This document shows, one piece after another, positions 5,379-12,304 of a stretch of DNA of 13,076 nt. The translations under genes and the position numbers were made by a program. Within the stretch, counting starts at the first letter, position 1. Each line of letters opens with the position of its first letter. The notes under the pieces were generated by a model. That model had not been told where the DNA came from. It searched no databases and was given only the letters and a program-made list of their open reading frames with translations. The stretch is from Elusimicrobia bacterium CG06_land_8_20_14_3_00_38_11 (GTDB taxonomy: Bacteria > Elusimicrobiota > UBA8919). The stretch lies in contig PEVQ01000041.1 in assembly GCA_002780205.1 (NCBI GenBank), forward strand, positions 1 through 13,076. The letters run 5' to 3'.

Positions 5379-6641
5379 TTATGTGATTTTATCTTTACCG
5401 AAATATTTTACGAGATTTTTTGGAATTGAAACTGAGCCGTCGCTATTTTGGAAATTTTCCAGAATTGCGGCGAACGCTCTGCCGACGGCAACCCCAGAAC
5501 CGTTTAATGTGTGAATGAATTCCAATTTTTTACCGCGCCGGATTTTGCAGTTAAGCCGTCTCGCCTGAAAATCCTTACAGTTTGAGACGGAAGAAACCTC
5601 ACGCCATTTTTTTTCACCGGGCATCCAGATTTCCAAATCATATGTCTTCGCCGACGAAAAACCCAAATCGGCAGTGCAAAGTTCAACCACACGATATGGA
5701 AGTTCAAGTTGCCTTAAAACCTCCTCGGCATCCGAAACCATTTTTTCAAGTTCAACCATTGAGTCCTCTGGTTTTGTAAATTTTACAAGTTCAACTTTAT
5801 TAAACTGATGGTTTCTGATAAGTCCGCTGGTATCTTTTCCGTAAGACCCCGCTTCCCGTCGGAAACAGGCGGTATAAGCGACATATTTGAGCGGGAGTTG
5901 TTCTTCCGTTAAAATTTCTTCGCGGTGAATGTTGCTGAGCGGCACCTCCGCCGTAGGTATCAGATATTCGTTGTCGCCGCACTTGTAAAGTTCTTCCTCA
6001 AATTTCGGAAGTTGCCCCGTTCCGATGAGGCATTTTTTTTCAACAATGAAAGGCGGAAAAATTTCTTTGTAACCGCGAGTCAAATGAATATCAATCATAA
6101 AATTTATCAGAGCGCGCTCCAATTTTGCGCCTTCATTTTTAAGCAATGCAAAACGGCTGCCGGAAAGTTTTGAAGCAGTTTTGAAATCAAAAATTTTCAA
6201 ATTCTCGCCAAGCGTCTGGTGGTCAAGCGGTTCAAAACCAAATTTTCTAACTTCGCCAGAGTGTCGGACAACTTTATTATCTTCCGGGGATTTTCCAACG
6301 GGAACTGTTTCATCCGGGATATTTGGAATATAGAACATTTGTTCTATAAGTGTCGTCTCAAAACCGTTCAGTTTTTCATCACTGTCCTTTATTTTCTGCT
6401 TCAATGACTGCATCTCTTTGATTAACGCTTCTCTGCCCCCCTGTCCCTCTGTCCCTTTAACTTTTCCTATCTCATCGGAAATTTTATTTCTTTTTGCCTT
6501 CAGTTCCTCATTTTCCTTAAGGACTTTTCTGTAATCAACATCCAGCAGAATTATTTCGTCAAGATTGAATTTTGAGTTTCTTTTTTTGAGCCCTTCTTTT
6601 ATAATAGCCGAATTTTCCCTGATAATTTTTATGTCAATCAT
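5379..6641 (-). CDS. serS: Seryl-tRNA synthetase
   Basis: This 420-residue class II synthetase charges tRNA-Ser (and tRNA-Sec where present) with serine. The N-terminal arm is a long antiparallel coiled coil (about residues 28-105) that grips the tRNA long variable arm. The catalytic part shows TAEVPL (T230, E232; serine recognition), motif 2 with FRREAGSYGKDTSGLIRNHQF (260-280) and motif 3 with LNGSGVAVGRAFAAILENFQ (379-398). Length is normal. The start is ATG at 6641; an upstream in-frame TTG (6656) would put the TATAAT element inside the gene. No ribosome site precedes the ATG, and a -10-like TATAAT lies only six bases before it, so the transcript may be leaderless. An 8-nt tandem repeat (6433-6456) encodes the turn between the coiled-coil helices. 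Confidence 0.96.
   Translation of the reverse strand: MIDIKIIRENSAIIKEGLKKRNSKFNLDEIILLDVDYRKVLKENEELKAKRNKISDEIGKVKGTEGQGGREALIKEMQSLKQKIKDSDEKLNGFETTLIEQMFYIPNIPDETVPVGKSPEDNKVVRHSGEVRKFGFEPLDHQTLGENLKIFDFKTASKLSGSRFALLKNEGAKLERALINFMIDIHLTRGYKEIFPPFIVEKKCLIGTGQLPKFEEELYKCGDNEYLIPTAEVPLSNIHREEILTEEQLPLKYVAYTACFRREAGSYGKDTSGLIRNHQFNKVELVKFTKPEDSMVELEKMVSDAEEVLRQLELPYRVVELCTADLGFSSAKTYDLEIWMPGEKKWREVSSVSNCKDFQARRLNCKIRRGKKLEFIHTLNGSGVAVGRAFAAILENFQNSDGSVSIPKNLVKYFGKDKIT
6433..6456 (-). repeat. 8-nt tandem repeat inside the serS coiled-coil turn
   Basis: On the plus strand CTGTCCCT occurs twice in a row (6441-6448 and 6449-6456), preceded by a degenerate copy, CTGCCCCC (6433-6440). The 24 bases equal eight codons and encode the Gly-rich turn KGTEGQGGR region (about residues 63-70) at the tip of the tRNA-binding arm. 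Slippage by one unit would break the frame; three units keep it. Confidence 0.6.
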
Positions 6642-6647
6642 AAACTT

Positions 6648-6675
6648 ATTATACAAAATTTCTTAATTTTTACAA
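6648..6675 (-). promoter_or_regulatory. Candidate serS promoter giving a leaderless transcript
   Basis: TATAAT (6648-6653, perfect -10) lies six bases before the serS ATG, with TTGTAA (6670-6675, four of six to TTGACA) 16 bases further upstream. A start 6-7 bases after the -10 falls on or beside the ATG itself. The region is very AT-rich, so a chance match is possible. Confidence 0.4.
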
Positions 6676-6697
6676 ATACAATTTTAATAATTTTTTT

Positions 6698-8092
6698 TCA
6701 TCCTTTTATAACGCCCAGCGGACGCATTTTTGCGACTTTTTGGGAGATGCCGGCGCGGTGGCAGACATCAACAACAAGATTTACGTCTTTGTAGGCAGAC
6801 GGAGCCTCCTCGGCAAGCGTTTTCCATTCTTTTGCATGGACGGTAATTCCTTCGCTTTCAAGCCGTTTGGCAAGTTCGGAACCCCGTTCACCCTTTAACG
6901 CCTGAGTTCTTGACATAACCCTTCCGGCGCCGTGACAGGTGCTTCCATAAGTCTCTTTCAACGCCTGTTCGGTCCCGACCAGAACATAACTTGCAGTTCC
7001 CATTGTTCCTGGAATTAAAACAGGTATGTTTGGAAATGAACGGGTGGCGCCTTTTCTGTGAATAAAAATTTTTTGGCCGCCATGTTCCTCAAATTTTCCG
7101 ATATTATGAGCGACATCATAAACAAGTTCAAGTCCTAAGTCCTTCGGGGATTTCGTCAATACCTTCATAAATGTTTCTCTGACCCAGTGCGTAATTATTT
7201 GTCTGTTCGCAAAAGCATAATTTGCCGCACAAGCCATCGCCGAAAAATATTTTTTGCCTTCATCGGACAAAACGGGGGCACAGGCAAGTTGCTTATCAAT
7301 CAGGTTTATTCCGTATTTTCTTGAAGCAGAAAGCATCACTTTAATATAGTCATCGCAGACCTGATAACCCAGCCCGCGGCTGCCGGTATGAATCATCACT
7401 GTGATTTGTCCCAAAAAAATCCCGAATTTTTGCGCATATTTTTCGTCGTAAATTTCAACGACTTCCTGAATTTCCAAAAAATGATTTCCGGCGCCGAGCG
7501 TGCCTAACTGTTCCCGCCCTCTTTCAATCGCTCTGGGTGAAACATTGGCAAAATTTGCACCTTCAAGTATGCCTTTTTCCTCAATGTTTTCCGAATCGAC
7601 TTTTTCACCGAAGCCCGCATCTATCGCCCACGATGCTCCCTTTTCAAGAACATTTTTTACTTCCTGCGATGAAAGATTTAACTTGCCGGTTGAACCCACA
7701 CCCGATGGTATATTTGTAAAAAGTCCGGCAATTAGATTTTTGATATTTTTCCCAATGTCTTTTTTGGAAAGGTTCGTCCGCAATAACCGCACCCCGCAAT
7801 TTATGTCGTAACCGATTCCTCCGGGGGAGATTACTCCGCCGTTGAGATTAAAAGCAGCAACCCCGCCGATGGGAAAACCGTAGCCCCAATGGATATCCGG
7901 CATCGCAAGAGAATATCCTACGATGCCCGGGAGTGTAGCAACATTTGAGACCTGCTGGTATGCGTTATCCGAACAAATGTTCGACACCATTTTTTCAGAA
8001 GCAAAAATCAACCCCTCGGTGTGCATCCCGCCGGTTTTTTCAATTTTCCATCTGTAATCGTCAACTTTTTTTAAGGGACAGGACTGCGACAT
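6698..8092 (-). CDS. rtcB: RNA-splicing ligase RtcB (3'-phosphate/5'-OH RNA ligase)
   Basis: The 464-residue protein joins RNA 2',3'-cyclic phosphate or 3'-phosphate ends to 5'-OH ends using GTP and manganese. The whole active site is visible: PDIHWGYGFPIGG, then ISPGGIGYDINCGVRLL with D96 and C99 (metal), GAGNHFLEI with H204, MIHTGSRGLGYQV with H235, YDVAHNIGKFE with H329, and TCHGAGRVMSR with H387, the histidine that is guanylylated. The C-terminus VDVCHRAGISQKVAKMRPLGVIKG is canonical. Length is close to bacterial and archaeal relatives (about 480), with no intein, which some archaeal RtcB genes carry. It starts 11 bases after archease, its activating partner. The ribosome site is weak (AGAAA), suggesting coupling with archease. 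Confidence 0.97.
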   Translation of the reverse strand: MSQSCPLKKVDDYRWKIEKTGGMHTEGLIFASEKMVSNICSDNAYQQVSNVATLPGIVGYSLAMPDIHWGYGFPIGGVAAFNLNGGVISPGGIGYDINCGVRLLRTNLSKKDIGKNIKNLIAGLFTNIPSGVGSTGKLNLSSQEVKNVLEKGASWAIDAGFGEKVDSENIEEKGILEGANFANVSPRAIERGREQLGTLGAGNHFLEIQEVVEIYDEKYAQKFGIFLGQITVMIHTGSRGLGYQVCDDYIKVMLSASRKYGINLIDKQLACAPVLSDEGKKYFSAMACAANYAFANRQIITHWVRETFMKVLTKSPKDLGLELVYDVAHNIGKFEEHGGQKIFIHRKGATRSFPNIPVLIPGTMGTASYVLVGTEQALKETYGSTCHGAGRVMSRTQALKGERGSELAKRLESEGITVHAKEWKTLAEEAPSAYKDVNLVVDVCHRAGISQKVAKMRPLGVIKG

Positions 8093-8103
8093 ATTTTCTG
8101 TTT

Positions 8104-8517
8104 TTACACATCAAAAATTATCTGGGTTTTGTAGCCGTCGGCGGTTTTTTCTATTTTCAAATTATGGTAGGTGGCGGCTTTGATATCATTTGAAATTTCG
8201 TGGGCGGAGAGTTGTTCGCCGGATATGTTGGCATCTAAATGGGTTTCATTTATTTTGATAACATCAAATCTCTTAAAGAGCACTTTTTTTGTTGAATAAT
8301 AATACAGAAGTTCATTGAGAAAGGTTATAAGAAGTTCCTCGTTATCGTGCGCGTCAATTGAAACGGATATTAAAATTTTTTCACTGACCTTTTCAAGCGG
8401 GGTTATAATGGAAAACATTCCGAGTGCGGCATTTTCAAAAAGGTCGCCCGGTGTCTTCCCGTAAGCGATAATACCAACATCCGCGGTATGATTTATCATC
8501 TCAAATTTTTTTTTCAT
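8104..8517 (-). CDS. Archease, RtcB guanylylation and turnover cofactor
   Basis: The 137-residue protein has the archease pattern: INHTADVGIIAYGKTPGDLFENAALGMF at the start (the conserved HTAD aspartate), DNEELLITFLNELLYYY in the middle, the strand with KAATYHNLKI, and a terminal IIFDV. Archease speeds up RtcB guanylylation and allows multiple turnover. ATG at 8517 is chosen because AAGGAAG lies just upstream and MKKKFEMINHTAD is the normal family N-terminus; longer in-frame starts would extend it inside gyrA. It overlaps the gyrA end (stop at 8501) by 17 bases in another frame and is followed after 11 bases by rtcB, so the two are probably co-translated. Confidence 0.93.
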   Translation of the reverse strand: MKKKFEMINHTADVGIIAYGKTPGDLFENAALGMFSIITPLEKVSEKILISVSIDAHDNEELLITFLNELLYYYSTKKVLFKRFDVIKINETHLDANISGEQLSAHEISNDIKAATYHNLKIEKTADGYKTQIIFDV

Positions 8518-11500
8518 TATCTTCCTTCGCCGCATAAGCGATTGATGCCAGTTTGTCGCCCTCTTCAAGACGGATAAGCCGCACACCCTGCGTGTTTCTT
8601 CCTATAACGGAGATGCCCTTCGCAGCCATCCTTATCATAATGCCTTTTTCGGTCATCAGCATTATGTCACTGTCGTCCTTTACATTTTTAATTCCGATGA
8701 CGCAGCCGTTCCTGTCGGTGGTTTTTATGTTGATGACGCCTTTCCCGCCGCGGGATTGCAGACGGTAATCCTCTATGTCCGTCCTCTTTCCAAAACCGTT
8801 GACCGTAGCGATTAAAACCGTGTCCTTTTTAGAGACCGTCTCCATACCTATCGCCTCGTCGTCTTTATTGAGACGGATTCCGCGAACACCTTTTCCGCTC
8901 CGACCGATACTGCGTATCTGTTCTTCGTTAAATCTGATGGCAAGTCCGTTTTTGGTAGCAAGAATAACCTCCTGTTTCCCGTCGGTGTGTTTGACATCTA
9001 TTAAAGAATCGCCGTCTTCAAGATTGATAGCGATGATTCCCGATTTTCTTATATTTGAGTACTCTGCAAGTTCGGTTTTTTTGATGGTCCCGTTTCGCGT
9101 TGCCATCAAAAGATACGAACTCTTCTTTTCTTCAAATGATTTTATCGGAATCGCAGCGGTGATTTTTTCCTCCACAGATGAGAGTTGGACAAGATTTATT
9201 ATCGCCTTGCCTTTTGATGTCCTTGTCGCCTCCGGAATTTCATAAACCCTCAGCCAGTAAACGCGGCCCCTGTTTGTGAAAAGAAGCATGTAAGAATGCG
9301 TAGATGTCACAAAAAGATTTTCTATAAAATCCTCTTCGCGGGTAGTCATACCGGTCACGCCTCTTCCCCCGCGATGCTGCGATTTATAAGTTGTCGTCGG
9401 CATTCTTTTGATATAACCGGCGTGTGAAATGGTTACGACGACGTCCTCCTCGGTAATTAAATCATCCATATCCAGGTCAACTGCATTGGCGGTTATTTTT
9501 GTTCTTCTTTCGTCGCCGTATTTTTCTTTGAGTTCCGCAAGTTCGGTTTTTATTATGGTGAGTACTTTTTTCGGGTCGCCTAAAATGGACTTCAGTTTTT
9601 CAATCGTCTTTATCAGTTCAAGATACTCGTCGTCAATCTTTTTCCGTTCAAGACCCGTAAGTTGCGACAGTTTCATATCCAGAATCGCCTGGGCCTGAAT
9701 TTTTGACAACTCAAATTCATCCATCAGCCGCATCCTGGCTATGTCGGTATCCTTCGATTCACGTATAAGTTTTACTATTTTATTGAGGTTATCAAGCGCT
9801 ATTTTCAAGCCCTCTAAAATGTGGGCTCGGGCTTCCGCTTTTGATAGTTCAAACTTTGTCCGACGGACAACAATTATTTTTCTATGCTCAGCATAATGCA
9901 GAAGCATCTCTTTTATGTTAAGAACGCGTGGGCGGTTATTTACAAGTGCTAACATTATCACACCAAAAGATGATTCCATCTGAGTGTGTTTGAAAAGTTG
10001 ATTTAACACAACTTGCGGGTTGCCGTCCCGTTTTACCTCAATAACAAGCCGCATACCGTCGCGGTCCGACTCGTCGCGAATGTCGGAAATATCTTCAATT
10101 TTTTTATCTTTCACCAAATCCGCTATTGTTTCTATTAACACCGCTTTATTAACCTGATAAGGAAGTTCGTGAACGATAATCGCCGTTTTCCCGCTTTTTA
10201 TATCTTCAATTTCCGCTTTTGCGCGAATGCGGATTGAACCGCGGCCCGTCGCAAAATAATCCTTTATTCCCTGCCTGCCGAAAATAATTCCGGCTGTGGG
10301 GAAATCTGGACCTTTTATAATTTTTCCAATTTCGGGGATATCAATTTCAGGATTTTCTATAACTGCGGCTATGCCGTCGCAAATTTCGGTAAGATTATGC
10401 GGCGGAATATTTGTCGCCATACCGACGGCGATTCCAGAAGAACCGTTTAACAAAAGATTGGGAAGTTTGGAAGGAAGTACAAGCGGCTCAGTCATTGACG
10501 CATCATAATTCGGTCCGAAATCAACTGTGTTTTTGTCTAAATCACCGAGCACTTCTTCTGAAATCTGTGCAAGACGCACTTCCGTGTAACGCATCGCAGC
10601 CGGCGGGTCGCCGTCAACGGAGTTGTGAACAAACACACCGCTTGCCAGAGCAAAATTATGCGTATTTTCTACCGTTAAATCATAAACATCTTCAAATTGT
10701 TTAATAAATTCTATCTTTTTAACTTTATGGTTCCTGTTTATTTCATATAAAACATTGTTCATATTATTATTGAAATATTTTGAAAGTCCAAGTTGCCAAT
10801 TTGTAAAACTTGTTTTGAAAATTTCTTTTCTTGTTTTTTCATACAATACTTCTGAAATTTCGCGGTGATTTTTCAGAATATAGAAACATATTTTCAAGAA
10901 CTTTGTCTTACCGGTATTATTTGTTTCTCTGCTTTTGTTTGCCTTAATTATTTTTTGATGAAATAATTCTCTGTATTTCGGGTCTTTCCATAATCTTTTT
11001 AATGTTTCGGTAGCCCTTTTACTGTAAATTTCCCTCACTTGTGGATTCTTCCTGATATACTTTTTGTTGACTTCGCTTAAGGTTTTTACCATTTTATGTC
11101 TGTATTCTAAATTCTTCCAGTTTTCTATATTTCTTTCTGTCATTCTCTTGGAATATGCTTGTCTATTTTCTGTTTTAGACCAAAATTCTTTTCTGCCAAA
11201 CGCTATTTTTTCTACATATTTGTTATCTTTGTGCCTTAAAGAAGCTATTTCTTTGTGTAAATTCCAGTGTTCTTGCCATTGAATTCTCTTGACATTGTCT
11301 GGATTATTATTGAATTTATTAAAATCCAAGTGATGCCGAATTTTCCCTGCTGATTTTTTGTAGACATTACTTTGCAAATTCCACTTATCGGCGAGAACAT
11401 GACACGGAATCCATTCATCTTTTTTCGGGATATATATCATCTGATAGTTCAAAAGTTCGGGTTTTAATCCGTCGTTTTTATTAGATAATCTTAAATACAG

Positions 11501-12286
11501 CGGCATTAAGGACTCGCCTGTTGTAAGATTCCTCGCTTCTTTATATGTCCCATTTAACAACATAAATCTATGGTTCAATGTGCATCTGATTTCTTCCCCG
11601 TTGTCCAAATACACCTTTATTATTTCAGCATTCTTTTTTGTCAATCTCGGCTTTTGTATCTCGGCAATTTCAACACAACCATCTGCGGCAATTGTATAAG
11701 TGTAATTTTTCTTGCCGGCATTATATTCTTTGATCAATTCTCCAAAACTCAAATCCCGGCCATCCGTTAATTTAACTTTTGTATCTTTGGTAAAACAACC
11801 GAAATTTCCCTGACCTTCTACAAGTGGATACCTCAGCGAAAAATCCTGCGCCATTCTGACCATCGCATCATAGACGGACATATCGCCGTGAGGATGGTAT
11901 TTACCAAGACAATCACCGACGACTCTCGCGGATTTTTTGTATGCCGTGTTGTGCCTTAAGCCCATTTCTTTCATCGTGAAAAGTATGCGGCGATGAACGG
12001 GTTTTAAGCCGTCGCGAACATCAGGCAGTGCTCGGCCGACGATGACGCTCATTGAATAATCAATATAGGAGGTCTTCATCTCGTCTTCAATGTTGCGCGA
12101 GATAATATGCTTCTGCTCTTCTTCGGTTAATTGCACCGGTTTTACAGGCGGGGGAGTAGAGGCAGGTGCGGATTCCGTCGGAGATATTTCCTTCGGCGAT
12201 TCGTTCTGCTCACCAACTTTTTTTTTGCTTTGAACTGCTTCCTTTCCCGCTTCGTCTTTAATCTTTCTCGGTCTTCCTCTGGGCAT
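8501..12286 (-). CDS. gyrA: DNA gyrase subunit A precursor containing an intein
   Basis: The precursor is 1261 residues; removing the intein (164-555) leaves an 869-residue GyrA, a normal length. The N-extein has YIDYSMSVIVGRALPDVRDGLKPVHRR and KYHPHGDMSVYDAMVRMAQ; the C-extein resumes with SVDGDPPAAMRYTEVRL, where Y567 (175 after splicing) is the DNA-cleaving tyrosine. The C-terminal pinwheel domain contains the GyrA box QHRGGRG and related RGGKGV repeats, supporting GyrA over ParC. Odd points: residues 1-50 form an extra tail with an AT-hook-like PRGRPRK and a Pro/Ser/Glu-rich linker, and the position equivalent to E. coli Ser83 is Met136. The ATG at 12286 has AAGGAA eight bases upstream. 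It lies 18 bases after the YhcG gene and overlaps archease. Confidence 0.96.
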   Translation of the reverse strand: MPRGRPRKIKDEAGKEAVQSKKKVGEQNESPKEISPTESAPASTPPPVKPVQLTEEEQKHIISRNIEDEMKTSYIDYSMSVIVGRALPDVRDGLKPVHRRILFTMKEMGLRHNTAYKKSARVVGDCLGKYHPHGDMSVYDAMVRMAQDFSLRYPLVEGQGNFGCFTKDTKVKLTDGRDLSFGELIKEYNAGKKNYTYTIAADGCVEIAEIQKPRLTKKNAEIIKVYLDNGEEIRCTLNHRFMLLNGTYKEARNLTTGESLMPLYLRLSNKNDGLKPELLNYQMIYIPKKDEWIPCHVLADKWNLQSNVYKKSAGKIRHHLDFNKFNNNPDNVKRIQWQEHWNLHKEIASLRHKDNKYVEKIAFGRKEFWSKTENRQAYSKRMTERNIENWKNLEYRHKMVKTLSEVNKKYIRKNPQVREIYSKRATETLKRLWKDPKYRELFHQKIIKANKSRETNNTGKTKFLKICFYILKNHREISEVLYEKTRKEIFKTSFTNWQLGLSKYFNNNMNNVLYEINRNHKVKKIEFIKQFEDVYDLTVENTHNFALASGVFVHNSVDGDPPAAMRYTEVRLAQISEEVLGDLDKNTVDFGPNYDASMTEPLVLPSKLPNLLLNGSSGIAVGMATNIPPHNLTEICDGIAAVIENPEIDIPEIGKIIKGPDFPTAGIIFGRQGIKDYFATGRGSIRIRAKAEIEDIKSGKTAIIVHELPYQVNKAVLIETIADLVKDKKIEDISDIRDESDRDGMRLVIEVKRDGNPQVVLNQLFKHTQMESSFGVIMLALVNNRPRVLNIKEMLLHYAEHRKIIVVRRTKFELSKAEARAHILEGLKIALDNLNKIVKLIRESKDTDIARMRLMDEFELSKIQAQAILDMKLSQLTGLERKKIDDEYLELIKTIEKLKSILGDPKKVLTIIKTELAELKEKYGDERRTKITANAVDLDMDDLITEEDVVVTISHAGYIKRMPTTTYKSQHRGGRGVTGMTTREEDFIENLFVTSTHSYMLLFTNRGRVYWLRVYEIPEATRTSKGKAIINLVQLSSVEEKITAAIPIKSFEEKKSSYLLMATRNGTIKKTELAEYSNIRKSGIIAINLEDGDSLIDVKHTDGKQEVILATKNGLAIRFNEEQIRSIGRSGKGVRGIRLNKDDEAIGMETVSKKDTVLIATVNGFGKRTDIEDYRLQSRGGKGVINIKTTDRNGCVIGIKNVKDDSDIMLMTEKGIMIRMAAKGISVIGRNTQGVRLIRLEEGDKLASIAYAAKEDNEKKI
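10622..11797 (-). mobile_element. GyrA intein with HNH homing endonuclease
   Basis: This 392-residue in-frame insertion splits GyrA between GNFG and SVDGD. Splicing motifs are complete: Cys1 in CFTKDTKV (block A), RCTLNHRF (block B, TxxH), YDLTVENTHNFAL (block F) and GVFVHN with penultimate His and terminal Asn (block G), followed by extein +1 Ser. Between blocks B and F lies an HNH-type core (precursor residues about 293-346: CHVLADKWNL, then RHHLDFNKFNNNPDNVKRIQWQEHWNLH) and a basic repeat region (366-450). No LAGLIDADG motif is present. By hand count of sample lines it is AT-richer (about 27-33% GC) than the flanking exteins (about 40-52%), consistent with horizontal transfer. The well-known mycobacterial gyrA intein interrupts a different point, beside the catalytic tyrosine. 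Confidence 0.93.
10937..11191 (-). repeat. Four ~21-residue repeats in the intein endonuclease
   Basis: Precursor residues 366-450 contain four units with W or its equivalent spaced 21, 22 and 21 residues apart: W369, W390, R412 and W433. The shared pattern is W/R-K-N/D-P-x-Y-R-E followed by a basic helix (for example ENWKNLEYRHKM, YIRKNPQVREIY and RLWKDPKYRELF). Such short basic repeats next to an HNH core resemble the modular DNA-recognition (NUMOD-like) repeats of homing endonucleases; a role in target-site recognition is inferred. Confidence 0.7.
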
Positions 12287-12304
12287 AAATTAAGTTCCTT
12301 TCAA

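Noticed and set aside
6433..6460. G-quadruplex in serS
   Set aside because: The minus strand has GGG, GGG and a G6 run, but the last two tracts lack a separate loop, so a stable four-tract structure is not convincing.
6642..6656. TTG start extending SerRS to 425 residues
   Set aside because: MIDIKIIREN is the usual family N-terminus and the extension overlaps a TATAAT element.
8518..8586. Longer archease starting inside gyrA
   Set aside because: The extra residues are a frame-shifted reading of gyrA; MKKKFEMINHTAD with AAGGAAG upstream is the natural start.
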